Made by a program: the position numbers and the translations under genes. From positions 1-12,616 of the forward strand of contig JAJQDG010000147.1 of assembly GCA_021202305.1 (NCBI GenBank): a stretch of DNA of 12,616 bases. The letters run 5' to 3'. A model generated the notes under the pieces. The model saw only the letters and a program-made list of their open reading frames with translations, was not told the origin of the DNA and searched no databases. Positions 1 to 7,584 of the stretch are shown here, one piece after another. Origin of the DNA: Candidatus Gastranaerophilales bacterium (lineage in GTDB: Bacteria > Cyanobacteriota > Vampirovibrionia > Gastranaerophilales > Gastranaerophilaceae). Every line of letters starts with the position of its first letter. Positions within the stretch are counted from its first letter, which is position 1.

Positions 1-245
1 ATATAATTTGTTTTAAAGTAAATGATATTAAAGGGAATTTTTATATTGCTGTTTCAACCGATTCAAATCCGATAAAGCTTTATTTGCCCGAAAACAAAAA
101 TAAAAAATGCTGGCATCTTATTGCAGATACAAAAAAGAATTACATTAATTTAAAGGGCGCTCGATACAAAGAAAAATTTTATACTCTTTTGCCTTTCAGC
201 GCTTCTATTTTTAAAGAAAAAGGAGGAAATTTACCGTGGATTTAA
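1..245 (+). CDS. C-terminal fragment of a probable glycogen-debranching / alpha-amylase family protein
   Basis: The reading frame is open from base 3 to a TAA at 243-245, so only about the last 80 residues are present and the 5' end lies outside the window. The fragment resembles the C-terminal beta-sandwich of GlgX/isoamylase-type GH13 enzymes: a stretch like 'NFYIAVSTDSNPIKLYLP', then 'CWHLIADT', and near the end 'LLPFSASIF', the usual closing strand of such domains. Members hydrolyse alpha-1,6 branch points in glycogen or related glucans in the cytoplasm. No catalytic residue is visible because the barrel is upstream. The last ten bases overlap the GTG start of the next gene, so the two are probably co-transcribed. 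The assignment rests on a short, weakly conserved domain; another GH13 enzyme is possible. Confidence 0.5.
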   Translation, partial: IICFKVNDIKGNFYIAVSTDSNPIKLYLPENKNKKCWHLIADTKKNYINLKGARYKEKFYTLLPFSASIFKEKGGNLPWI

Positions 246-1447
246 TTCAAATTTTTGAAACTCTTGTTAAAATTCCATCGCCCTCTTTGCATGAGGATAA
301 AGTTGCAGATAAAGTTATAGAAATTTTAACAAATGCGGGAATTTTTGCAAAAAAAGATGATTACGGGAACGTTTATGCAAAAGTGGACGCGGTTGATAAA
401 ACAAAACCTTCTTTTATGCTTTCATCTCATATGGATGTTGTGGGCGACAATTCGCCTGTTAATATTATAAAAAACGGGGATTTTCTGGAAACCGATAAAA
501 AAAGAACATTGGGTGCAGATGACAAATCAGGTGTTGCTGCTGCCGTTAAATTGGCGCTTGATATAGCAAAAATGAATGGTATAAGCCATGGCGGTCTTGA
601 AATTACTCTTACAAGAGATGAAGAAAATAATATGACCGGCATTGAAAATGTTCAATTTGACCAAATTAATTCAAGCGATGTTCTTGTGCTTGATTCCGAT
701 AAACTGGGTAATTTTGAAATATCGGGCGCCGGATATTCAAAATTAAATATTTCCGTAATAACTCCTTTCGGCGGACACTCGGGGCTTGATATTGCAGATA
801 AAACCAAATTGAATGCCGCAAAATTAATTGCCGAACTTGTTAATGAAATTCCGCAGGGGGTGTATTGCAAAAACGAATTAGGGGTTATAACCTCAATTAA
901 TTTAGGTTCAATCGTCGCAGGCGGAGTTGATAATTCAATATATCAGGCTGTTGAAAATAACATAGCCCCCGCTGATGCCGCGCAGTATGTTTGTTTTAAA
1001 TCAATGTCTAATTTGATAAATACAAAAGCTTATGCTCATTATTCCCTAAGGAGTTCGGATACTGATAAAGAAAATGAACTTACGGAAAAAATTCAAAAAA
1101 TAATTGATAACTTTAATGAAAAATATAAAAATTCAGCTCATGCAAATATGGAAAAAGAAATACACCTGCCCGTATTTAAAGAAGCAAAAGGCGGCAGGAT
1201 GATTGAAATTGCAAAAAGAGCCGCAAAAAATACAAATGTTGATATCAAAGTCCAATCGTTCCATGCGGGTGCAGAAACGCATATATATGCAAACAGAAAA
1301 AATAAGTCGAATAATTTGTTTAAGCCCGTACTTGTCGGAATAGCGGATATTTATAATATGCACTCGCCCATGGAAAAAATCGATATAAAAAGTTACTTAA
1401 AAGGATATGACTTTTTAAAAGAAATTTTTCTGGAATACAATAAATGA
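236..1447 (+). CDS. PepT-like M20 family metallopeptidase
   Basis: This 403-residue protein has the two-metal M20 aminopeptidase layout: His65-x-Asp67 in 'SSHMDVVG', the bridging Asp95 in 'GADDKSG', the Glu129-Glu130 pair in 'TRDEEN', Asp153 in 'LDSD' and a late His376 in 'MHSPMEK'. An inserted dimerisation domain begins near 'TPFGGHSG' (about residues 176-183). Family members release N-terminal residues from short peptides in the cytoplasm using zinc. The length fits the 'peptidase T-like' branch. The start is GTG at 236, chosen because a strong AGGAGG lies at 221-226 and the protein then begins at the expected helix (MDLIQIFETLVKIPS). It overlaps the upstream gene by 10 bases and the downstream transporter by an ATGA, indicating an operon. 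The family is secure; substrate preference is not shown by the sequence. Confidence 0.9.
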   Translation: MDLIQIFETLVKIPSPSLHEDKVADKVIEILTNAGIFAKKDDYGNVYAKVDAVDKTKPSFMLSSHMDVVGDNSPVNIIKNGDFLETDKKRTLGADDKSGVAAAVKLALDIAKMNGISHGGLEITLTRDEENNMTGIENVQFDQINSSDVLVLDSDKLGNFEISGAGYSKLNISVITPFGGHSGLDIADKTKLNAAKLIAELVNEIPQGVYCKNELGVITSINLGSIVAGGVDNSIYQAVENNIAPADAAQYVCFKSMSNLINTKAYAHYSLRSSDTDKENELTEKIQKIIDNFNEKYKNSAHANMEKEIHLPVFKEAKGGRMIEIAKRAAKNTNVDIKVQSFHAGAETHIYANRKNKSNNLFKPVLVGIADIYNMHSPMEKIDIKSYLKGYDFLKEIFLEYNK

Positions 1448-2307
1448 ATTCTTTAATCAGAATAAGAGCAAACTTTTATCTTTTTATAACGGCGCTTATT
1501 TGGGGCAGCACATTTGTTGCGCAAAAATCGGCAATGAGTGTTATGGGGCCTTTTACATTTAACGGGGTGAGATGTCTTTTAGGTTCTATTGCACTTTTTA
1601 TAATAGCAATTTTTGTAAAATCAAAAAATTATAAATTGCGCCCGCTTATTGAAGGCGGTGTTGTTGCGGGGCTTTTTCTTTTTATGGCTACAACTTTGCA
1701 GCAAACGGGCATAACTGCAACAACAGCAGGACATGCGGGGTTTATTTCTTCGCTTTATATTGTAATGGTGCCTGTATTTTCGCTTTTTTTAGGGCAAAAA
1801 ATAGATAAATACGTTTGGTTTGGCGTTTTAATGGCGCTTTTTGGGCTGTATTTACTTTCGTTTGATACCGGTTTTTCGATTAATCGGGGTGATTTAATAG
1901 TCCTTTCTTCGGCAATATTTTATGCATTCCATATTATGTGGATTGGAAAGTATGCTAAAAAAACTGATGCCATAAGGCTTTCTTGCATACAATTTTTTCT
2001 GGCGGGGCTTTTTTCTTTATTGCTTGGAATTATTTTTGAAAATACGGAATACGGCGCTTTTAGCGAGTGCGCTTTAGAAATATTTATTTCAGGCGTTCTT
2101 TCCTGCGCCGTTGCCTTTACGCTTCAAATCAGCGCGCAAAAATACGTACGCCCTTATATTGCTTCTCTTATTATGTCTTTAGAATCTGTTTTTGCTATTC
2201 TTGCAGGATACATTTTCCTGCATGAAATTTTAACGGTTAAAGAATTAATCGGCTGCTTTTTTATGTTTGCTGCGCTTTTTATTGCACATAAAAACAAAAA
2301 AAGCTAG
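1444..2307 (+). CDS. EamA/DMT-family inner-membrane transporter
   Basis: The 287 residues are almost entirely hydrophobic and can be read as about ten membrane helices in two repeats, the usual size and fold of drug/metabolite transporters with two EamA domains. Typical features are 'ALIWGSTFVAQKSA' in the first helix, 'GVRCLLGS' in the second and 'LESVFAILAGYIFLHEILT' near the end, the hallmark of the second EamA repeat. Such proteins carry amino acids, nucleobases or other small metabolites across the inner membrane; the substrate cannot be read from the sequence. The ATG at 1444 overlaps the TGA of the peptidase gene (ATGA), so translation is probably coupled; pairing with a peptidase is compatible with amino-acid export, but that is inference. 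The TAG stop lies in a palindrome shared with the stop of the convergent XRE gene. Confidence 0.88.
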   Translation: MNSLIRIRANFYLFITALIWGSTFVAQKSAMSVMGPFTFNGVRCLLGSIALFIIAIFVKSKNYKLRPLIEGGVVAGLFLFMATTLQQTGITATTAGHAGFISSLYIVMVPVFSLFLGQKIDKYVWFGVLMALFGLYLLSFDTGFSINRGDLIVLSSAIFYAFHIMWIGKYAKKTDAIRLSCIQFFLAGLFSLLLGIIFENTEYGAFSECALEIFISGVLSCAVAFTLQISAQKYVRPYIASLIMSLESVFAILAGYIFLHEILTVKELIGCFFMFAALFIAHKNKKS

Positions 2308-2314
2308 CTTTTTT
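2297..2314. repeat. 18-bp perfect palindrome at the convergent stops
   Basis: An AT-rich perfect palindrome centred on 2305/2306 holds the TAG stops of both the transporter and the XRE gene; the central CTAG (2304-2307) is shared by both. It could fold into a 7-bp hairpin with only one G-C pair, and T-rich sequence follows on either strand. That is weak for an intrinsic terminator, so a bidirectional terminator role is only possible. Confidence 0.6.
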
Positions 2315-2525
2315 CTTCAAGCAGTCTGCAAATATCTATATTTAATGCACTTGCGAGTTTATTTAAAGTTTTTATTGTTATATTTTGTTTTCCTGTTTCA
2401 ATTTTTCCTATATATTTTTCATGAACGTTAATCAGCTCTGCAAGCTGCGCTTGAGTCAGCCTTTTTATTGTTCTTTCAACTCTTACATTAAGCGCAATTC
2501 TGTTAAATAATTCTTTTTCATCCAT
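2304..2525 (-). CDS. small XRE-type helix-turn-helix regulator
   Basis: The 73-residue protein is a single Cro/C1-type helix-turn-helix domain: 'RVERTIKRLTQAQLAELINVH' carries the first helices, and 'IGKIETGKQNITIKTLNKLASALNID' is the typical recognition-helix and tail pattern (about residues 14-66). No other domain is present, so it probably acts as a small DNA-binding repressor or switch, possibly controlling itself and the divergent pilin-like gene 106 bp away. The ATG at 2525-2523 has no Shine-Dalgarno sequence upstream, but a TATTAT hexamer (2533-2538) ends seven bases before it, so the mRNA may be leaderless. It converges on the EamA gene with a four-base overlap. No toxin partner is adjacent, so a toxin-antitoxin antidote role is not supported. 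Confidence 0.88.
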   Translation of the reverse strand: MDEKELFNRIALNVRVERTIKRLTQAQLAELINVHEKYIGKIETGKQNITIKTLNKLASALNIDICRLLEEKS

Positions 2526-2526
2526 G

Positions 2527-2561
2527 TTATTAATAATAAGAGTATTTTATTAATCAATAAA
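2527..2561. promoter_or_regulatory. candidate operator palindromes in the XRE/pilin intergenic region
   Basis: Two AT-rich inverted repeats sit just upstream of the XRE gene: a perfect 10-bp palindrome TTATTAATAA at 2527-2536 and TTTATT-AATC-AATAAA at 2546-2561 (16 bp, one mismatched pair). Small XRE repressors often bind such dyads over their own promoter. The base composition makes chance dyads common here. Confidence 0.25.
2533..2561 (-). promoter_or_regulatory. candidate promoter of the XRE gene (weak)
   Basis: TATTAT at 2533-2538 matches five of six -10 consensus bases and leaves seven bases to the ATG. The hexamer 17 bases further upstream, TTTATT at 2556-2561, matches the -35 consensus at only three positions. 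Transcription would begin at or next to the ATG. The surrounding sequence is so AT-rich that a chance match is likely. Confidence 0.3.
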
Positions 2562-2595
2562 CAATATAAAATATTATATAAAGTAGTATTATATA

Positions 2596-2624
2596 TTGAC
2601 ATACGCTCCTCAAGGGTTTATAAT
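2596..2624 (+). promoter_or_regulatory. consensus sigma70-type promoter of the pilin-like gene
   Basis: TTGACA at 2596-2601 and TATAAT at 2619-2624 are separated by exactly 17 bases, a perfect match to the housekeeping promoter consensus. The expected transcription start, about seven bases after the -10, falls at 2631-2632, on or immediately before the ATG at 2632. This predicts a leaderless or nearly leaderless mRNA. Confidence 0.85.
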
Positions 2625-2631
2625 TATTAAT

Positions 2632-3306
2632 ATGTTGAAAAAAGGTTTTACACTGGCAGAAGCCCTTATCACCCTTACCATTGTTGGTGTTGTTGCTGCG
2701 ATGACGATACCTTCTGTATTAAATCACTATAAAAAAACCGAAGTATCATCAAAACTAAAAAAATTTTATAGTGAAATGACACAGGCAATTATTCTTTCGG
2801 AACTTGATAACGGTCCTTCCGAACAATGGCAGGAAACTTCGGGTACAAGAGATGATGATGGCGTATTATTGGGCAGCGTAAACAGAGAAGCTGCACTTGA
2901 ATATTTTGAAAAATATCTTGCGCCATATTTAAGATATACAAAAATTGATGAAGCCGATTTGGATAATATGGGCGATTCAAGATATGCGGTCTGTTATCTT
3001 GATAACGGCACATTAATTTACATTACTTTTGCAAATTGTGTTGATTTTATTGCGGATATTAACGGATTGGATTCACCAAATGAAACTGGGCGCGACAGAT
3101 TTGATTTCCTGATTTGTCCTGAAAGATATCGTTCGACATATTGTATTGAAAATCAAAAATTATGCACATACGGTTCTAATCCTTCTAAAGTTTCAAGCCG
3201 CTCTCAAATTTTAAATTATTGTGCCAAATCCTCTCCTCTTTTTTGTTCATGGCTTATTTATACGGATAGTTGGGAAATTAAAAATGATTACCCTTATAAA
3301 ATTTAA
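2632..3306 (+). CDS. type IV prepilin-like protein (type II secretion / pilus-type), cysteine-rich
   Basis: From the ATG at 2632 the protein has 224 residues and opens with a class III prepilin signal: MLKKG|FTLAE, with cleavage expected after Gly5, Phe6 as the first mature residue and the conserved Glu at mature position 5. A hydrophobic helix follows (about residues 11-30, ending in 'AAMTIPSVL'). Prepilin peptidase would process it at the inner membrane for assembly into a pilus or pseudopilus. The globular part has seven cysteines (121, 136, 162, 171, 178, 197, 205), suggesting disulfides outside the cytoplasm. An in-frame TTG at 2596 was rejected as start because it is the -35 element and would put twelve extra residues before the prepilin signal. 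No other pilus genes are in the window. Its TAA overlaps the mazG stop by four bases. The class is secure; the specific role is unknown. Confidence 0.92.
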   Translation: MLKKGFTLAEALITLTIVGVVAAMTIPSVLNHYKKTEVSSKLKKFYSEMTQAIILSELDNGPSEQWQETSGTRDDDGVLLGSVNREAALEYFEKYLAPYLRYTKIDEADLDNMGDSRYAVCYLDNGTLIYITFANCVDFIADINGLDSPNETGRDRFDFLICPERYRSTYCIENQKLCTYGSNPSKVSSRSQILNYCAKSSPLFCSWLIYTDSWEIKNDYPYKI

Positions 3307-4076
3307 TAACCTGCAAGAGATTTTTTTGCGCGCTGCCAGAGGTCATCCCATTGCTTTGTATTTAATTCTTCAAGGATTATCCCTTCGTTTTCTGCTATTT
3401 CTTCCATTTTTCTAAAGCGCGCTTCAAATTTTCTATTTGCGCTGATTAAACATTGTTCTGCATCAAGCCCGCTATAGCGCCCCAAATTTACAAGTGCAAA
3501 AAGTATATCACCGAATTCCATTTCTTTTTCGGTATCTGTTTTGGCATTTAAAAATTCATTTATTTCACTTTTTACACACTCAAGAATATCTTCCTTTTTC
3601 TCCCATTCAAAACCCGCCTTAACTGCTTTTTTAGAAAGCTTTTGCGCGCTCATAAGCGCGCTTTGCGCCTTTGATACGCCGTCTAAATATGATTTTCTTT
3701 CCGGTTTTTCTTCATGTTTTAATTTGTCCCAATTGTCAAGAATTTGCGCTACGCTTTTAACGTTGACATCCCCAAAAACATGCGGATGTCTGTGAATAAG
3801 TTTTGAATTAATATCAGCCGCCACATCTTCAAACGTAAATTCTCCGTTATCGGCTGCAATTTGAGAATGCAAAACAACCTGTAAAAGTACATCGCCCAAT
3901 TCTTCTTTTAAATGCGGAATATTGCCTTCATCTATTGCATCAACTGCTTCATAGGCTTCTTCAAGCATATTCTGGCGGATTGATTTATGAGTTTGCGCTC
4001 TGTCCCAATCGCAGCCGTTTTTGCCCCTTAATATTTTTATTGTTTCAAGGAGTTCGTTTATATTTTTAGTTTCCAT
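3303..4076 (-). CDS. mazG: MazG nucleoside triphosphate pyrophosphohydrolase
   Basis: The 257-residue protein has the full two-domain MazG structure. The N-terminal domain shows the magnesium-binding ExxE...ExxD pattern ('MLEEAYEAVD' at 37-46, 'EELGDVLLQ' at 58-66) and 'RHPHVFGDV'; a second, related helical domain follows with 'SEINEF' and 'EFGDILFALVNL'. MazG hydrolyses NTPs and dNTPs to NMP and pyrophosphate in the cytoplasm, acting in nucleotide-pool cleaning and, in some bacteria, in limiting stringent-response nucleotides. The ATG lies three bases after the hisG stop, with GTGAGG in the last hisG codons as ribosome site, so it is the last gene of the trp-his block. HisE, the enzyme after HisG in histidine synthesis, belongs to the same all-alpha NTP-PPase superfamily, but this protein has the size and motifs of MazG. 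It converges on the pilin-like gene with no visible terminator. Confidence 0.95.
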   Translation of the reverse strand: METKNINELLETIKILRGKNGCDWDRAQTHKSIRQNMLEEAYEAVDAIDEGNIPHLKEELGDVLLQVVLHSQIAADNGEFTFEDVAADINSKLIHRHPHVFGDVNVKSVAQILDNWDKLKHEEKPERKSYLDGVSKAQSALMSAQKLSKKAVKAGFEWEKKEDILECVKSEINEFLNAKTDTEKEMEFGDILFALVNLGRYSGLDAEQCLISANRKFEARFRKMEEIAENEGIILEELNTKQWDDLWQRAKKSLAGY

Positions 4077-4079
4077 TTT

Positions 4080-4946
4080 TTACCTCACCATCTGATCAAC
4101 GGTCAAAATCAAAATTCCCTGCCCGCCGAGGGCTTTAAGATGATTTATGCTGTCATAAATTTTGTCTTTATCAACAACAACATGAATAACCACATTTTCA
4201 CTGTCGCCCCAGAGGGTTGTAACCGTGGGCGAAGAAAGTCCCGGCAAAAAAGTTTTTACTTCATCAATTTTATCTTTTGGAATATGAACCATTAAATATT
4301 TTTTATCTCTCGCATCTATAACCGCATTTAGTGCAACCAAAAGTGCATTAATTTGCTCCTTTATTTTGCCGGAAAGATTAGGGCGCTGTACAATAACACA
4401 GGAAGAATCCATTATTTTATCTATTATTTTAAGCCGGTTTTGTTTTAATGTGGCGCCCGAACTTGTTATATCAACTATTACATCAGAAAGCCCAAGCCCC
4501 GGTGTAATTTCGACAGCGCCGTTTACTTCAATTATTTTTGCGATCTTGCCCTTTTCTTTAAAATATTTTTTTGCAATATTCGGAAAAGAAGTTGCGACAT
4601 TAATTACATCGGGTAAATCTTCTGTTTTTTGATAATTATCCTGCTCTTTTACGGCAACAACCATATCGCAATATCCAAAATCAAAACGTTTTATAATATC
4701 AAGCTCAATTTCTTCTTCTTGAACTATATCAAGCCCCGTAAAACCGATATCTGCAACTTTTGCATCTAAAAATTTCGGTATATCTTGAGTGCGCACAAAA
4801 ATAAGGGAACATTTCTTATCCTGTGTTTTTATGTGCAGACACCTTTCTGATTTTGTTTCAAAATTAAGCCCTGCCGCATTTAAAAGCTCGTATATTTTTT
4901 CAGATAATCTGCCCTTGTTAGGGATTGCAATTTTAAGTTCTTCCAT
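4080..4946 (-). CDS. hisG: ATP phosphoribosyltransferase, long form
   Basis: HisG joins PRPP and ATP to give phosphoribosyl-ATP, the first step of histidine synthesis. The protein begins MEELKIAIPNKGRLSEKI, the typical start of the family; 'DVIVDITSSGATLKQNRL' (about residues 155-172) is the PRPP-binding signature. The C-terminal region ('LPGLSSPTVTTLWG', then 'LKALGGQGILILTV') is the ACT-like regulatory domain of the long form (288 residues), so the enzyme should be feedback-inhibited by histidine and not need HisZ. I chose the ATG at 4946; an in-frame TTG two codons upstream (4952) has no ribosome site and would add only two residues. The ATG also lacks a Shine-Dalgarno sequence. The gene follows trpA by 78 bp and precedes mazG by 3 bp. 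No other his gene is in the window. Confidence 0.95.
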   Translation of the reverse strand: MEELKIAIPNKGRLSEKIYELLNAAGLNFETKSERCLHIKTQDKKCSLIFVRTQDIPKFLDAKVADIGFTGLDIVQEEEIELDIIKRFDFGYCDMVVAVKEQDNYQKTEDLPDVINVATSFPNIAKKYFKEKGKIAKIIEVNGAVEITPGLGLSDVIVDITSSGATLKQNRLKIIDKIMDSSCVIVQRPNLSGKIKEQINALLVALNAVIDARDKKYLMVHIPKDKIDEVKTFLPGLSSPTVTTLWGDSENVVIHVVVDKDKIYDSINHLKALGGQGILILTVDQMVR

Positions 4947-4952
4947 AGTCAA

Positions 4953-4981
4953 AGATTAGCATAAAAAAAACAATTTGTATA
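4953..4981 (-). promoter_or_regulatory. candidate promoter of hisG (weak)
   Basis: In the 78-bp trpA-hisG gap, TATACA (4976-4981) and TAATCT (4953-4958, preceded by TG at one-base distance as in extended -10 elements) are separated by 17 bases, each matching four of six consensus positions. The -10 ends six bases before the hisG ATG, again suggesting a leaderless start. hisG may instead be served by read-through from trpA. Confidence 0.3.
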
Positions 4982-5024
4982 TTAAATGGAACCTGCGCGC
5001 TTAAATTATGATTAGCTCCTTATT

Positions 5025-5807
5025 TTAATTTAAACAGGCGTTTTTCATTTCGCGGACATAGTTAAAAATCGCTTCCTGCGCATTCGAGCCGTATTTATCA
5101 ATTATTTTTATTATGGCGGAACCTACAATAACTCCGTCTGAAAATTTTGACATTTCTTCCGCCTGTTTTGGAGTATTTATGCCAAAACCGATAGCGGTTT
5201 TTACCGGAGTGGTTTCTTTAATAATATCTGTTATTGCGCCTAAATCTGTTTTAATTTCATCTCTTGTGCCTGTTACGCCAAGCGATGAAACAACATAAAT
5301 AAACCCGCGGGAAGCTTGTGCAATCATTTTTATTCTGTCATTTGAAGTCGGGGCAATCATTGAAATTAAATCAACGTCATAAGGACGTGCGTATTTTTCA
5401 ATATCTGCTTTTTCTTCAAACGGCACATCGGGAAGTATTACCCCCCTTACATTTAATTCATCGCATTTTCTAAAGAAATTTTCATAACCCGTTTTAAAAA
5501 GCGGGTTTACATAGCTCATAAAAACCAGAGGAATATCCGTTTGTTTTCTTATTTTGGCCGTCGTTTCAAAAATTTTATCAAGACTTGCGCCGTTTTTAAG
5601 TGCAGCCGTGCTTGCATGCTGAATAACGGCACCCTCCGCTATAGGGTCTGAAAAGGGAATGCCTATTTCAATCATATCGGCGCCCGCCTTTTCCATTTGC
5701 AAGATAAAACTTACGGTGTCATTTAAAGTAGGATATCCCGCAGTAATAAACGGAATAAATGCCTTTTTACCCTTAAAAACGTTTTTATCAAAATAAAGAT
5801 TACTCAT
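5025..5807 (-). CDS. trpA: tryptophan synthase alpha chain
   Basis: TrpA cleaves indole-3-glycerol phosphate to indole and glyceraldehyde 3-phosphate and channels indole to TrpB. From the ATG at 5807 it has 260 residues, normal for the family, and starts [27 protein letters not shown]. '[12 protein letters not shown]' (44-55) carries catalytic Glu47, equivalent to Glu49 of E. coli TrpA. The second catalytic acid, Asp60 in E. coli, is Glu58 here ('PIAEGAVIQ'). Later motifs include '[10 protein letters not shown]' and the phosphate-binding 'AIGFGI' and 'GVIVGSAII'. A longer frame from a TTG at 5876 was rejected: its 23 extra residues lie inside trpB and are not part of the family. The ATG overlaps the trpB stop by eight bases (ATGAGTAA), giving coupled translation of the two subunits. 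Confidence 0.96.
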   Translation of the reverse strand: MSNLYFDKNVFKGKKAFIPFITAGYPTLNDTVSFILQMEKAGADMIEIGIPFSDPIAEGAVIQHASTAALKNGASLDKIFETTAKIRKQTDIPLVFMSYVNPLFKTGYENFFRKCDELNVRGVILPDVPFEEKADIEKYARPYDVDLISMIAPTSNDRIKMIAQASRGFIYVVSSLGVTGTRDEIKTDLGAITDIIKETTPVKTAIGFGINTPKQAEEMSKFSDGVIVGSAIIKIIDKYGSNAQEAIFNYVREMKNACLN

Positions 5808-6984
5808 AAATTTCCCGTCCTTTATATCTTGCAATAGAAGCAACATCCTTATCGCCCCGCCCCGAAAGACAAACAATTATGATTTCATCTTTTTCCATTG
5901 CGGGCGCAATTTTCATTGCATGGTAAACAGCATGTGCGCTTTCAATTGCACAGATTATTCCTTCTGTTTTTGCTAAATATTCAAAAGCAAAAACAGCCTC
6001 ATCGTCCTTAACCGGAATGTAGCTTGCGCGCCCTGTTTTATACAAATTAGCATGCTCAGGGCCAATTCCGGGGTAATCTAACCCCGCCGAAATTGAATAA
6101 ACGGGCGCAATTTGACCAAATTCATCCTGACAGAAGTATGACTTCATCCCGTGAAAAATCCCGATACTGCCTTTTGCAATACTTGCTGCATGTAATTTGG
6201 TGTCAATGCCCTTTCCAGCAGCTTCCGCACCGATTAAGCGAACATTTTTATCTTGAATGAAATTGTAAAACATTCCCATAGCGTTTGAACCCCCGCCGAC
6301 GCATGCAATAACGGCAGATGGAAGCTTGCCTTCAATTTTTAATATTTCTTCGCGCGCTTCCTTGCTTATAACACTTTGAAAATCTCTTACAATCATAGGG
6401 TACGGATGGGGCCCCATAACAGAACCCAGAACATAAAGAGTATCATCCACCCTTCTTGTCCATTCGCGCATAGCTTCAGATACCGCATCTTTTAATGTAC
6501 CGGTACCTGTTTTTACTGAATTTACTTTTGCGCCTAAAAGCTCCATTCTGTACACATTTAAAAGCTGTCTTTTTATATCCTCCTGCCCCATATAAATTTC
6601 GCATTCCAGATTTAAAAGCGCAGCCGCAGTAGCAGTAGCAACACCGTGCTGACCTGCGCCCGTTTCGGCTATAATTCTTGTTTTGCCCATATATTTAGCA
6701 AGCAATGCCTGCCCCAAAACATTATTTATTTTATGCGAACCCGTATGATTTAAATCTTCGCGTTTTAAATATATTTTTGCGCCGCCTAAATCTTTTGTCA
6801 TATTTTTTGCAAAATATAATAAAGAAGGGCGCCCCGCATAAGTTTTCAGTAAATTATCCAGTTCGGTAATAAATTTTTCATCATTCTTATAAAAATCGTA
6901 TGATTTTTCAAGATTGATTATCTCATTCATCAGGGTTTCTGGAATGTATTGCCCCCCAAATTCCCCGTATTTTCCGTTATTCAT
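5800..6984 (-). CDS. trpB: tryptophan synthase beta chain (TrpB1 type)
   Basis: TrpB is the PLP enzyme that condenses indole and serine into tryptophan, in an alpha2-beta2 complex with TrpA. The 394 residues contain the classic motifs: '[15 protein letters not shown]' at the N-terminus, PLP lysine Lys85 in 'HTGSHKINN', catalytic Glu107 in 'AETGAGQHG', the cofactor-phosphate loop 'GGGSNAMG' and, near the C-terminus, 'CLSGRGDKD'. The pattern is that of the TrpA-dependent TrpB1 subgroup. The ATG at 6984 overlaps the trpF TGA (ATGA), with AGAGGT just upstream as ribosome site. No odd substitution was seen in these motifs. Confidence 0.98.
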   Translation of the reverse strand: MNNGKYGEFGGQYIPETLMNEIINLEKSYDFYKNDEKFITELDNLLKTYAGRPSLLYFAKNMTKDLGGAKIYLKREDLNHTGSHKINNVLGQALLAKYMGKTRIIAETGAGQHGVATATAAALLNLECEIYMGQEDIKRQLLNVYRMELLGAKVNSVKTGTGTLKDAVSEAMREWTRRVDDTLYVLGSVMGPHPYPMIVRDFQSVISKEAREEILKIEGKLPSAVIACVGGGSNAMGMFYNFIQDKNVRLIGAEAAGKGIDTKLHAASIAKGSIGIFHGMKSYFCQDEFGQIAPVYSISAGLDYPGIGPEHANLYKTGRASYIPVKDDEAVFAFEYLAKTEGIICAIESAHAVYHAMKIAPAMEKDEIIIVCLSGRGDKDVASIARYKGREIYE

Positions 6985-7583
6985 ACAGTAATACCTCTTA
7001 AAACTTTCATTATATCAGAAACTTTTTTTAACGTCTTAATCCCGTTTTCTTCCGCGCCTGATGAAATATCTACGGCATAGGGTTTTAATTTTTCAGACAT
7101 TTCTTTAATATTTGAGGCATTCAAGCCGCCTGCCGCAAAAAACGGTACATTTGCTTTAATTTGAATATTCCAATCAAAAGTTTTATTAACACCGCCCATG
7201 CCTGAATTTGAATAGCAATCAAAAAGCAAATAATCCGCATTTGTTTCAATCTCATATTTTTTTTCTTTTACGCGAACAACCTTTATTACCGATAATCCTT
7301 CAGATTTAAGTGATTTAATCGTATCTTCGGAATAATACCCGTGCAATTGCGCAATTTGAATAATCCCTTTGTCCCAAAGGTTTAGAATTTCTTTTTCGCC
7401 GGATGAAACAAAAACCCCCGTTCTTTTAATATCCGGATTTAGAATATTTTTTAATTTTTCAGCCCGCTTATAATCTATTTGGCGCTTGCTTTCGGCAAAA
7501 ACAAAGCCGATAAAATCCGGCATGGTTAAATTCATAATTTTTGCTTCTTCTTCTGTTTTTATGCCGCAGATTTTAATTTTCAA
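6981..7583 (-). CDS. trpF: phosphoribosylanthranilate isomerase
   Basis: TrpF isomerises N-phosphoribosylanthranilate to its carboxyphenylamino-deoxyribulose form, the third step after chorismate. The 200-residue protein opens [13 protein letters not shown] with catalytic Cys6; the general-acid aspartate is in '[13 protein letters not shown]', and '[11 protein letters not shown]' with 'VDISSGAE' form the phosphate-binding end of the beta/alpha barrel. The start is TTG at 7583-7581, supported by a strong GAGGGGG in the last codons of trpC about seven bases upstream and by the family N-terminus, which begins right there. One base separates it from the trpC stop, and it overlaps trpB by four bases. 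It is a stand-alone gene, not fused to trpC as in E. coli. Confidence 0.96.
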   Translation of the reverse strand: MKIKICGIKTEEEAKIMNLTMPDFIGFVFAESKRQIDYKRAEKLKNILNPDIKRTGVFVSSGEKEILNLWDKGIIQIAQLHGYYSEDTIKSLKSEGLSVIKVVRVKEKKYEIETNADYLLFDCYSNSGMGGVNKTFDWNIQIKANVPFFAAGGLNASNIKEMSEKLKPYAVDISSGAEENGIKTLKKVSDIMKVLRGITV

Positions 7584-7584
7584 A

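Noticed and set aside
2297..2314. Bidirectional intrinsic terminator at the EamA/XRE junction
   Set aside because: The palindrome is perfect but the hairpin has a single G-C pair; it is kept only as a repeat.
2596..2631. TTG start for the pilin-like gene
   Set aside because: The TTG is the -35 element, so it would not be transcribed from this promoter, and the prepilin signal begins at the ATG at 2632.
5016..5021. AAGGAG ribosome-site-like sequence on the minus strand in the trpA-hisG gap
   Set aside because: No ATG, GTG or TTG opening a credible frame lies at a suitable distance; the hisG start is about 70 bases away.
4992..5038. Possible terminator after trpA (TTAAATTA 5001-5008 with TAATTTAA 5026-5033, flanked by CCTG/CAGG)
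   Set aside because: The core stem has only A-T pairs, the loop is 17 bases, the G-C flank is separated by an uneven internal loop, and no T tract follows in the transcribed direction.
5808..5876. N-terminal extension of trpA from a TTG
   Set aside because: The 23 extra residues lie inside trpB, are not part of the TrpA family, and a good ATG with an AAAGGA upstream exists at 5807.
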